A stretch of DNA of 64,000 bases. Source: Elstera cyanobacteriorum. GTDB taxonomy: Bacteria > Pseudomonadota > Alphaproteobacteria > Elsterales > Elsteraceae. Position numbers and translations under genes: made by a program. Shown piece by piece: positions 51,392-59,311 of this stretch (position 1 is the first letter of the stretch; each line of letters begins with the position of its first letter). The stretch covers positions 372,001 to 436,000 of the forward strand of contig NZ_NOXS01000032.1 of assembly GCF_002251735.1 (NCBI RefSeq), given 5' to 3'. The notes beneath the pieces are model-generated. The model had not been told where the DNA came from and ran no database searches. It worked only from the letters and a program-made list of their open reading frames with translations.

Positions 51392-52313
51392 AATGCACCC
51401 AATAGCGCGAGCTGAGGAAGGAAAAGGCGGTGAAAAACGCGATAATGACCAACAAAATCCAGGCAAGCGCAGAAGCATATCCCATGCGAAAATACGCAAA
51501 GGCTTCTTGATACAAGTACAGTGTATAGAATAGAGTACTGTCGATCGGACCACCAGTCCCTTCAGAGATAATATAGGCCGGGGTAAATGCCTTGAAGGCA
51601 TCAATTGTCTTCACTACGGCATTGAAGAAGATCACCGGGGTCAGCATTGGCAAGGTTATACGAAAGAACTGGCGAACCTTGCTGGCCCCATCGATCTGGG
51701 CTGCCTCGTAAATATCCTGCGGAATCTGTCGCAAGCCCGCGAGGAAGATGATCATCGGTGACCCAAACTGCCAAACGCTCAAAACAACCAGCGTGTAAAG
51801 CGTATAGTCGGGGTCGGAAATCCAGCTTGGTCCCTGGACACCGAAGAGCAAAAAGACAACCTGATTGACTAACCCATTCCCGGCAAACAATTGGCGCCAC
51901 AGAACCGCAATCGCAACGCTTGCCCCCAACAGGGAGGGGAGATAGAAAACCGCGCGATAAAGGGGTAATCCCGCAATCCCCTTGTTCAGCAACATGGCAA
52001 CGGCTAAGGCGAGAGCTAGTTTTAACGGTACAGAGAGCGCCACATAGACGAAGGTCACATACAGCGACGCGACGAACTTGGGATCGTCGGTCGCGATCCG
52101 CACGTAGTTCGCCGCCCCTACCCAGCGCGGGTCGCGCAGCAAATCGAATTCGGTGAACGACAGATAGAGCGACCCTAGGGCCGGAACTAACGTCAGTCCC
52201 AAGAAACCGAGGAGCCACGGCAGTAGAAACAGGTAGCCAGGAAGGTTGCGGCGCAAGCTGCGAACCCACCTGGCCCCGCCCACTGCAACAGAGGGAGAGG
52301 CCAGTGTGGTCAT
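51381..52313 (-). CDS. ABC sugar-transporter permease, MalF/UgpA type
   Basis: This 310-residue permease has six or seven helices. PGYLFLLPWLLGFLGLTLVP is the first. The EAA loop reads YEAAQIDGASKVRQFFRITLP (about residues 218-238). It forms the import channel with the MalG-type partner. It follows the binding-protein gene by four bases. Base use here is somewhat more AT-rich and irregular than in the flanking genes. The ATG at 52313 is supported by upstream GAGGGAGAGG. Confidence 0.92.
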   Translation of the reverse strand: MTTLASPSVAVGGARWVRSLRRNLPGYLFLLPWLLGFLGLTLVPALGSLYLSFTEFDLLRDPRWVGAANYVRIATDDPKFVASLYVTFVYVALSVPLKLALALAVAMLLNKGIAGLPLYRAVFYLPSLLGASVAIAVLWRQLFAGNGLVNQVVFLLFGVQGPSWISDPDYTLYTLVVLSVWQFGSPMIIFLAGLRQIPQDIYEAAQIDGASKVRQFFRITLPMLTPVIFFNAVVKTIDAFKAFTPAYIISEGTGGPIDSTLFYTLYLYQEAFAYFRMGYASALAWILLVIIAFFTAFSFLSSRYWVHYDD

Positions 52314-52317
52314 GCTT

Positions 52318-53613
52318 TTACCCCCGCGCCAGAATACGAGATGCTTCGGAAACGAACAGCTTCGCCCCATCGGCAACTTTCAGACGGTCAAACCCGATTT
52401 GTTCGTTAACCCGACGTAACAGAACTTGGATTTCACCAGCGCCACCCGGCGGGGTCTGCGGGAGCGGGCCGACGCGACTATTCATAGCGGCAATATAATC
52501 CGCCATTGCACGCCCCAGATCGTCCAGCGACTCGGCGATCCCCTTCAAGACCGGCGCCGAAGCTGGCACACCGCGTTCAACGCCAAGGATTTTTCCGGCA
52601 GTAACATCGTTAACGAAGAAGTTGAGAACGCGCACCGCTTCATCAACTTCTTTCGTGCGGGCGGACAAGCTGAACAGCATCGATGGCTTAATATACTGAC
52701 CAGGCTTCGCACCCGGGCCGCCAGTGGGGTAGCTCGTCATCGCAAGCTTGCTCTTATTCAGCGACTGAAAGGCGACAAGCTGATTAGAATGGGCAAAACC
52801 AATTGCTGCCTTCCCAAGGGTCAGCATATTGTTTTCGACGTTTTGCTTATCCAATGCCTGGAGTTCGGGCGTTACACAGCCGCCGGAGGCACGCATATCT
52901 GCCCAATAGGCGAACCATTCTTCAATATCTTTTTCGCCGAAACCAAGTTTATTGTCCGGCGTGTAAAGTTCTTGCCCGCGCGTCCGCAGCCATCCTTCGA
53001 AGATCGGCTCCAATCCACCGCCATCTTGAGAACCGAAATAGCCGGGACGTTTGGCAGCCTTGGTAAACTCAGCCATTAATTTGGCAAAAGCTTTCCAATC
53101 GGTATCAAGGTTAGGCGGCGGCAGACCAACGGCAGCAAAGGCATCTTTATCATAGATGGTAGAGGACGTATTGCCCCCTAAACTGATGCCGTAGATCTTA
53201 CCATCAACCTTGCCACTATCCACTACCGATGGCGGAAAATCTTTTAGATCCAAACCTTTACCAACATGCGGATCCAGCGGTAACAGCGCTCCCCGGCGAG
53301 CATATTCAGCGATGTAGCGGTAATCCATCTGGATCACGTCTGGCGCGTTACGCCCCGCCGTTTGGGTGGCAAGGCGCGGCCAGTAGTCGCCCCAGGCCAG
53401 GGTCTCCCCGTCGATGGCCACGCCGGTGTAGGTATTCTGATAGAGTTTGTTGACCTGAAGAGTGCGGTCCGCCCGCTCCTTCGACCCCCACCAATACATG
53501 CGCAAGCGGCGTTCCTGCGCGAAAGCCGAGGCCGGTAGACCGAGCGCGGCCAGACCGGCGAGGCCTGCCCCCGCCTTCAATACCGACCGCCGGTTCATCT
53601 GAGGCTGCTTCAT
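52318..53613 (-). CDS. Extracellular solute-binding protein of the carbohydrate ABC importer
   Basis: This 431-residue protein has a twin-Arg type signal (NRRSVLKAGAGLAGLAALG, about residues 7-25, then SAFAQ), so it may be exported folded through Tat. The mature part is a cluster-B type sugar-binding protein (RLRMYWWGSKERADRTLQ onward). Its own promoter shows TTGACA-N18-TAGCTT with the TetR-type operator one base after the -10. It is first of the reverse operon and should bind the substrate in the periplasm. ATG at 53613 starts the signal. Confidence 0.9.
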   Translation of the reverse strand: MKQPQMNRRSVLKAGAGLAGLAALGLPASAFAQERRLRMYWWGSKERADRTLQVNKLYQNTYTGVAIDGETLAWGDYWPRLATQTAGRNAPDVIQMDYRYIAEYARRGALLPLDPHVGKGLDLKDFPPSVVDSGKVDGKIYGISLGGNTSSTIYDKDAFAAVGLPPPNLDTDWKAFAKLMAEFTKAAKRPGYFGSQDGGGLEPIFEGWLRTRGQELYTPDNKLGFGEKDIEEWFAYWADMRASGGCVTPELQALDKQNVENNMLTLGKAAIGFAHSNQLVAFQSLNKSKLAMTSYPTGGPGAKPGQYIKPSMLFSLSARTKEVDEAVRVLNFFVNDVTAGKILGVERGVPASAPVLKGIAESLDDLGRAMADYIAAMNSRVGPLPQTPPGGAGEIQVLLRRVNEQIGFDRLKVADGAKLFVSEASRILARG

Positions 53614-53784
53614 GACGTTTCCTCCATCCCTGAGGGTTGCTTTTGCAGACCTAGCGATGGGAAGATGGCAGACCGGCCTTCCGAATTCGGCATATCTGTC
53701 GGACAAATTTTCCGATAGTGAGCCGCGTATCGGGATTGTACCGGCGTTCCACTCCTCCCTCGGTGTGGCCTTGGTGGGTTTTTC

Positions 53785-53860
53785 CCGCCAAGTGGTTATC
53801 GGCGCCTGCCATTTATAACCAGTTGGTTACAAGCTAGATCGAGTTTAGGATCACTGTCAA
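53785..53860 (-). promoter_or_regulatory. Promoter and TetR operators of the reverse ABC operon
   Basis: Read on the reverse strand, TTGACA (53855-53860), an 18-base spacer and TAGCTT (53831-53836) form a promoter. One base later lies the perfect inverted repeat TAACCA-N2-TGGTTA (53816-53829), over the expected start point. A weaker copy, CCGCCA-AG-TGGTTA (53785-53798), lies 31 bases further, about three helical turns. The 298-base gap 53614-53911 holds no gene beyond this region. The first repeat also lies 82 bases before the tetR ATG on the other strand. Confidence 0.78.
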
Positions 53861-53911
53861 GCGCCCTGCTGCGCGTTTTTGTCCCACGGAAGCGGAATTG
53901 GATGGTCTCCC

Positions 53912-54616
53912 ATGACAAAAATTGAAAAAAACATCGAGATCGACGCGAATTTTCCGAATTACCGACTGAAAATCGCTGAGGATTCTCCAGCCCGGGATAA
54001 AGCAATTCGTGATCCAGAAAGAACATCGGCAGCAATTCTAGCCGCTGCAACGCGCGAGTTTGCCGAAAATGGCTATGGTGGCGCCCGAATTAATGAGATT
54101 GCCGCGCGGGCTGACGTCAATAAACGGATGCTATACCATTATTATGGCGGAAAAGACGCCCTTTACCTTGCTGTCCTAGAGTCGACCTATGTCGGCATCC
54201 GCAGCGCCGAAGTCAATCTGCACCTAACCGACCGCGATCCGGTCGATGCTATTCGCGAACTTGCCCGCTTCACCTGGCAGTATTTTCTCGATCACCCAGA
54301 GTTTCTGTCGATTATCAGTACAGAAAACCTGCTAAAGGCAAAGTTTCTAAAACAATGCCCAGGGATTACAGAAAAACACTCGCCGCTGATTGCAACCATT
54401 ACCGAAGTTCTAGAGCGCGGTCATCGCGCCGGGCACTTCCGCGCCGGGGCCGATGCGGTGCAAATCTATCTGAGCATCGCCGCACTCGGGTATTATTATC
54501 TTTCAAATCACTACACGACTTCGATCATTTTTAATCGCGACATGGTGAAACCGGAAGAACTGCAGCGCTGGGGAACCCATATCGCCGATATGATTGTTTC
54601 GTCTTTGCGCCCCTGA
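53912..54616 (+). CDS. TetR/AcrR-family regulator of the sugar locus
   Basis: This 234-residue protein has a TetR helix-turn-helix (about residues 57-83, INEIAARADVNKRMLYHYYGGKDAL quoted in part: IAARADVNKRMLYHYYGG). A C-terminal ligand-binding domain follows, including HPEFLSIISTEN. Some 35 polar residues precede the usual start of the fold. The gene lies between the two sugar operons, and matching TAACCA-N2-TGGTTA repeats sit in both promoters. It is most simply a repressor relieved by a pathway metabolite. That inference is not proven by sequence. ATG at 53912 is taken because the longer start at 53879 has no clear ribosome site. Confidence 0.88.
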   Translation: MTKIEKNIEIDANFPNYRLKIAEDSPARDKAIRDPERTSAAILAAATREFAENGYGGARINEIAARADVNKRMLYHYYGGKDALYLAVLESTYVGIRSAEVNLHLTDRDPVDAIRELARFTWQYFLDHPEFLSIISTENLLKAKFLKQCPGITEKHSPLIATITEVLERGHRAGHFRAGADAVQIYLSIAALGYYYLSNHYTTSIIFNRDMVKPEELQRWGTHIADMIVSSLRP

Positions 54617-54642
54617 CCGCCTAAAAAATTTCGCGATCCCTC

Positions 54643-54687
54643 TTGACCGGTCTGACAAATCGTGACTGTCTAGTAACCATCTGGTTA
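54643..54687 (+). promoter_or_regulatory. Promoter and TetR operator of the forward catabolic operon
   Basis: TTGACC (54643-54648), an 18-base spacer and TGTCTA (54667-54672) are followed after one base by TAACCA-TC-TGGTTA (54674-54687). The -35, spacer, -10, operator layout copies that of the reverse operon exactly, although the hexamers differ. Confidence 0.78.
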
Positions 54688-54735
54688 TAACGGCGGCCTG
54701 ATCAAAGGACCGCGCTTTCCTAGGGGGAAACAACG

Positions 54736-55887
54736 ATGGCGACGATCCGTCTCGGGATCATCATGCACGGCATCACCGGGCGCATGGGCTATAATCAACA
54801 TTTGGTGCGCTCCATCGTGGCGATCCGCGATCAAGGCGGCGTGTTGCTGGCGAACGGCGATCGGGTGATGCCCGATCCGATCCTGGTCGGGCGCAATGCC
54901 GATAAGATCACCGAAATCGCCAAGCGCCACGGCATTACCCGCACCAGCACCGATCTAGCCGCCGCCCTCGCCAATCCCGACGATACCCTGTTCTTCGACG
55001 CGGGATCGACGCAGATGCGCGCCGGGCTGCTGACCCAGGCAATTGAAGCGGGCAAGCACATCTATTGCGAAAAGCCGATTTCGGAAGATGTCGACACGGC
55101 CCTCGCCCTTGCACGGCTCGCCAAGGCCAAGGGCGCCAAGAACGGCGTGGTACAGGATAAGCTGTATCTGCCGGGCCTGCGCAAAATCAAAATGCTGCGC
55201 GACAGCGGCTTCTTCGGCAAAATCCTCTCCGTGCGCGGCGAGTTTGGCTATTGGGTCTTCGAAGGCGATTGGCAAGCCGCCCAGCGTCCAAGCTGGAATT
55301 ACCGCAAGAATGACGGCGGCGGCATTATCCTCGATATGCTCTGCCATTGGCGCTATGTGCTGGACAATCTGTTCGGCGAAGTAAAAGCCGTCTCCTGTCT
55401 AGGCGCGACCCATATCCCCAGCCGGGTGGATGAGCGCGGCCAAACCTATGCCGCCGATGCCGACGATGCTGCCTATGCCACCTTCGAGCTTGAGGGCGGC
55501 GTGATCGCGCAAATCAACTCATCCTGGACCGTGCGGGTTCGCCGCGACGATCTGGTGACCTTCCAAGTGGACGGCACCCACGGGTCGGCTGTCGCGGGCC
55601 TGACCAAATGCTGGACCCAGCATCGCGTCAACACCCCCCGCCCCGTCTGGAACCCCGATCAACCGCAGACCATGAACTTCTTCAATCAATGGGAAGAAGT
55701 GCCGGACAATCAGGTCTACGACAATGGCTTCAAAGCCCAGTGGGAAGACTTCATCCGCCATCTGGTGACGGACTCGCCCTGGAAGTTCGACCTGATGCAA
55801 GGCGTGAAGGGGGTTCAGCTTGCCGAGCTTGGTCTTAAGAGCTGGCAGGAACGCCGCTGGCTCGACGTTCCGGCGCTGGACGCGTAA
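54736..55887 (+). CDS. Gfo/Idh/MocA oxidoreductase, first enzyme gene of the catabolic operon
   Basis: This 383-residue protein has the family fold with LGIIMHGITGRMGYNQHLV at the nucleotide site (residues 6-24), where the Gly pattern is unusual, and the catalytic CEKPIS (111-116). A later WSWNYRKNDGGGIILDMLCHW-type motif (here NYRKNDGGGIILDMLCHW) supplies a His. It probably oxidises or reduces a sugar in the cytoplasm. It lies 49 bases after the operator and two bases before the DUF993 gene. GGGGGAAAC precedes the ATG. Confidence 0.9.
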   Translation: MATIRLGIIMHGITGRMGYNQHLVRSIVAIRDQGGVLLANGDRVMPDPILVGRNADKITEIAKRHGITRTSTDLAAALANPDDTLFFDAGSTQMRAGLLTQAIEAGKHIYCEKPISEDVDTALALARLAKAKGAKNGVVQDKLYLPGLRKIKMLRDSGFFGKILSVRGEFGYWVFEGDWQAAQRPSWNYRKNDGGGIILDMLCHWRYVLDNLFGEVKAVSCLGATHIPSRVDERGQTYAADADDAAYATFELEGGVIAQINSSWTVRVRRDDLVTFQVDGTHGSAVAGLTKCWTQHRVNTPRPVWNPDQPQTMNFFNQWEEVPDNQVYDNGFKAQWEDFIRHLVTDSPWKFDLMQGVKGVQLAELGLKSWQERRWLDVPALDA

Positions 55888-55889
55888 CC

Positions 55890-57050
55890 ATGACGACGCT
55901 CACCCTGCCAACCCCGGGGGGGCGCCTCGCCCCCTACACTCTCCAGAACGCGCCGCTGCCGCGCCCGGCCAGCGCACCGACCTTCAACCGTATTGCTTAT
56001 GCCGCCGCCCATGTGGTGGTCAATCCGCTGGCCGAAAACAGCCCCTGGCTCGATGCCTCGGTCGATTGGGACACGACCATCGCCTTCCGCGAGTATTTGT
56101 GGGATCTCGGTTTTGGCGTTGCGGAAGCGATGGATACCGCCCAGCGCGGCATGGGGCTTGATTGGGCGGGCGCGCAGGAGTTGATCCGCCGCTCGCTGAC
56201 CGCCGCCAAGCCCCGCAATGGCTTGGTCGCCTGCGGGGCGGGGACCGATCATCTCGCGCCGGAAAACGCCAAAAGCCTCGACGATGTGATCCGCGCCTAC
56301 GAGGAGCAGTTCGCCTTTATCGAAGGGCTTGGCGGGCGCATCATCCTGATGGCCAGCCGGGCGCTCGCCCGCATCGCGACGGGGCCGGATGATTACCGTA
56401 AGGTCTATGATCGGCTGCTGACCCAGGTGAAAGAGCCGGTGATCATCCATTGGCTCGGCGATATGTTCGATCCGGCCCTCAAGGGCTATTGGGGCTCAAC
56501 CGACGATTACGCGGCGATGGACACCTGCCTATCGGTGCTGGAAGCCCATGCCGGGAAGATCGACGGCATCAAGATTTCCCTGCTGTCGAAAGAAAAAGAA
56601 ATCGCCATGCGCCGCCGCCTGCCGAAGGGTGTGCGCATGTATACGGGCGATGATTTCAATTACGCCGAACTGATCGCCGGAGATGAACAGGGCTATTCCG
56701 ATGCGCTGCTCGGCATCTTCGACGCTATCGCCCCCGCCGCCTCGGCGGGTCTCTCGGCGCTGGCGGGCGGGAACCTGAAAGAGTTCAACGCGATTCTAGA
56801 GCCGACAGTGCCGTTGAGCCGCCATATCTTCCAGGCTCCGACGCGCTTTTATAAGACCGGCGTGGTCTTCCTCGCCTATCTCAACGGCTTGCAGGATCAC
56901 TTCCTGATGCTGGGCGGACAGCAGAGCGCGCGGTCGGTGCAGCATTTCGCCGAACTTTTCCGTTTGGCCGATACGGCGCGGGTTCTGCGCGATCATGAGC
57001 TTGCAGCGGAGCGGATGCGCCGGGTGCTTGCCGTCGCCGGGGTGGTTTGA
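55890..57050 (+). CDS. DUF993 family protein (dihydrodipicolinate synthase-like barrel)
   Basis: This 386-residue protein is of the DUF993 family, related to the DHDPS/N-acetylneuraminate lyase TIM barrels. IDGIKISLLSKEKE carries Lys228 at the usual Schiff-base position. VRMYTGDDFNYAELIAGDEQGYSDALLGIFDA is the family's C-terminal part (quoted in part: VRMYTGDDFNYAEL). The chemistry has not been defined in what I know, though a retro-aldol or dehydration step is plausible. It starts two bases after the oxidoreductase stop and ends before the enolase-superfamily gene with a two-base gap. Its strict linkage with sugar oxidoreductases supports a catabolic role. Confidence 0.82.
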   Translation: MTTLTLPTPGGRLAPYTLQNAPLPRPASAPTFNRIAYAAAHVVVNPLAENSPWLDASVDWDTTIAFREYLWDLGFGVAEAMDTAQRGMGLDWAGAQELIRRSLTAAKPRNGLVACGAGTDHLAPENAKSLDDVIRAYEEQFAFIEGLGGRIILMASRALARIATGPDDYRKVYDRLLTQVKEPVIIHWLGDMFDPALKGYWGSTDDYAAMDTCLSVLEAHAGKIDGIKISLLSKEKEIAMRRRLPKGVRMYTGDDFNYAELIAGDEQGYSDALLGIFDAIAPAASAGLSALAGGNLKEFNAILEPTVPLSRHIFQAPTRFYKTGVVFLAYLNGLQDHFLMLGGQQSARSVQHFAELFRLADTARVLRDHELAAERMRRVLAVAGVV

Positions 57051-57052
57051 CC

Positions 57053-58462
57053 ATGCCGGACAGTGCCTCCCGCCTCAGCCTGATCGAAGCCGATCTCTTC
57101 GAACGCCCGACCCACTTCCGCCTGCCGTTCCGCTTTGGCGCGGTGACGGTAACGGAAGCGCCGCAAGCCTTCGTCCGCACGCGCATCCGCCTTGCCGATG
57201 GCACGGAAGCCGTGGGCCAGGCCGCCGAATTGATGGTGCCGAAATGGTTCGACAAGAACCCGGCGCTGTCGAACGCGGATAATTTCAATCAGCTCCGCCA
57301 GTCGCTGCGCATCGCGCGGGATCATCTGCTGGCCGCCGGAAAACAGACCGCCTTCGGCTTGAGTGCCACGGTGGAACTGGCCCATCATGCCGCCTGCGCC
57401 AAGGCGGGCCTCGGCGGGCTGATCGCCTCCTTCGGCCTTGCCTTGCTGGACCGAGCAATCCTGGATGCGCTGTGCAAGGCGCATGGGATGACCGCCACCG
57501 CCGCCCTGCAAATAAACCTCCCCGGCCTTGATGCGCGCACGACGCCAGACCTGCTGGGCTTTGACCTAACCGGCTTCCTCGCCGCCCGCACGCCTGCCGC
57601 CAGTATCGGGATGCGCCACACGGTCGGCATGATTGATGCGATTACGGAGGCCGAGAAACCGGCCGACGGGCCGCAGGACGGGTTGCCGAACAGTCTCGAA
57701 GGCGCCATCGCCGCCTATGGCCACCGCTACTTCAAGATCAAGCTCTCCGGCAAAGCGGACGCGGACCTTGACCGGCTGGTGCGCATTGCAGCGCTGCTCG
57801 ACACGCTGCCCGAGTACCATCTAACGCTCGACGGCAATGAACAATTCCCCGATGCGGAGGCCGTCATCGCGCTGTGGGACAAGATCGAGGCGGAGCCGCG
57901 CCTTGCACGCTTTCGGCAGGCGATCCTGTTTCTCGAACAGCCCATCGCCCGCGCCCAGGCCCTCGCCGCGCCGATCCACCCGCTCGCCCAGCGGGTTTCG
58001 GTGGAGATCGACGAGTCGGATGGGGAGATGGGGGCCTTCGCCACGGCCAAAACCCTGGGCTATACCGGCATTTCGTCCAAAAGCTGTAAAGGCTTCTACC
58101 GCGCTGTGCTGAACCGCGCGCGCGTTCAGCAATGGGGGCGTGGCTTCTTTATGTCCGCCGAGGATCTGACCACGCAAGGCGGGATTGCCGTACAGCAAGA
58201 CTTGCTGCTCGCCGCCCTGATCGGGGCAGAGCATGTGGAGCGCAACGGCCATCATTATGTCGATGGCATGAGCGGCGCGAGCTCTACCGAACAAGCCGCC
58301 TATCTGGCCCACCACCCCGATCTGTATACCGCCACAGCGGACGGCCGCGCCCGCATAGCCATCCACAATGGGGCCGTGTCGCTGGCCTCGGTGCTCGCAG
58401 CGCCCGGTCTTGGGGTTGCTGTTGAGGCCGATTGGGCCGCCCTGTCGCCGTTGGCCGGTTGA
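57053..58462 (+). CDS. Enolase-superfamily (mandelate racemase-like) enzyme
   Basis: This protein of about 469 residues has an N-terminal capping domain and a barrel with conserved acid/base positions. KIKLSG lies near residue 228, metal ligands are DGNEQ near 260, LEQPI near 297 and EIDES near 319, and SSKSCKG lies near 342. A Lys-rich pair on both sides suggests a proton-transfer reaction such as epimerisation or dehydration of a sugar acid or related compound. Extra residues between capping and barrel parts make it longer than usual (about 370-400). The TTG at 57047 is two codons earlier, and ATG at 57053 has GGGGTGG upstream. Confidence 0.82.
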   Translation: MPDSASRLSLIEADLFERPTHFRLPFRFGAVTVTEAPQAFVRTRIRLADGTEAVGQAAELMVPKWFDKNPALSNADNFNQLRQSLRIARDHLLAAGKQTAFGLSATVELAHHAACAKAGLGGLIASFGLALLDRAILDALCKAHGMTATAALQINLPGLDARTTPDLLGFDLTGFLAARTPAASIGMRHTVGMIDAITEAEKPADGPQDGLPNSLEGAIAAYGHRYFKIKLSGKADADLDRLVRIAALLDTLPEYHLTLDGNEQFPDAEAVIALWDKIEAEPRLARFRQAILFLEQPIARAQALAAPIHPLAQRVSVEIDESDGEMGAFATAKTLGYTGISSKSCKGFYRAVLNRARVQQWGRGFFMSAEDLTTQGGIAVQQDLLLAALIGAEHVERNGHHYVDGMSGASSTEQAAYLAHHPDLYTATADGRARIAIHNGAVSLASVLAAPGLGVAVEADWAALSPLAG

Positions 58463-58473
58463 AGGAGAGAGCC

Positions 58474-59298
58474 ATGTCGCTCGAAGGATTATCAATCAAC
58501 CTCGCCACCGTCCGCCAGCAATGGGGGCTGAAGGACGCCGTGGAGGCTTGCCTTAAACTCGGCATCAACGCCGTCGCCCCCTGGCGCGATCAGGTGGAAA
58601 AGCAGGGGTTGGCCGAATCGGCCCGCATCATCAAAGACAATGGCGTGCGCGTTACCGGCCTGTGCCGGGGCGGCATGTTCCCCGCCGCAACACCAGAGGG
58701 GTTGCACGCCGCCATCGACGATAATAAGCGTGCGGTTGATGAAGCAGCGGCGCTGGGGGCGGACTGCCTCGTCCTCGTCGTCGGCGGGCTGCCCGTAGGC
58801 TCAAAGGATATTGTCGGCGCCCGGCAGATGGTTGCAGACGGCATTGCCGCTACCCTGCCCCACGCCCGCGCCTGCGGCATTCCGCTGGCGATTGAACCCT
58901 TGCACCCAATGTATGCGGCCGACCGCGCCTGCGTGAACACCCTCGGCCAAGCGCTCGACCTCTGCGATGCGCTGGGGGACGGTATCGGCGTCGCCATCGA
59001 CGTCTATCACGTTTGGTGGGATCCCGACCTTGCGACGCAGATCGCCCGCGCTGGGCGCAACCGCCAGATTTTGGCACATCATATCTGCGACTGGCTGGTG
59101 CCGACCAAAGACCTGCTGCTGGATCGCGGCATGATGGGCGACGGGGTTATCGACCTGCCGGGCATCCGCCGCCAGATCGAAGCCGCCGGGTTCCTCGGCC
59201 CGCAGGAGGTCGAGATTTTCTCCGCCGAAAACTGGTGGAAGCGTGACGGGATGGAGGTTCTGCAAACCTGTATCGACCGTTTCCGCACCGTGTGTTGA
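58474..59298 (+). CDS. Sugar-phosphate isomerase/epimerase-like TIM-barrel protein
   Basis: This 274-residue protein belongs to the xylose-isomerase-like barrel family. The metal-site stretches are ALGADCLVLVVGG, IPLAIEPLHPMYA with a Glu and His, GVAIDVYHVWWDPDL with Asp and His, and VEIFSAENWW with Glu. These imply a divalent metal and isomerase or epimerase, dehydratase or C-glycoside-cleaving chemistry. GAAGGAGAG precedes the ATG at 58474, which is the chosen start, and the preceding stop is 11 bases away. It is linked in an operon with two oxidoreductases. Confidence 0.86.
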   Translation: MSLEGLSINLATVRQQWGLKDAVEACLKLGINAVAPWRDQVEKQGLAESARIIKDNGVRVTGLCRGGMFPAATPEGLHAAIDDNKRAVDEAAALGADCLVLVVGGLPVGSKDIVGARQMVADGIAATLPHARACGIPLAIEPLHPMYAADRACVNTLGQALDLCDALGDGIGVAIDVYHVWWDPDLATQIARAGRNRQILAHHICDWLVPTKDLLLDRGMMGDGVIDLPGIRRQIEAAGFLGPQEVEIFSAENWWKRDGMEVLQTCIDRFRTVC

Positions 59299-59311
59299 GG
59301 AGCACCTAAAA

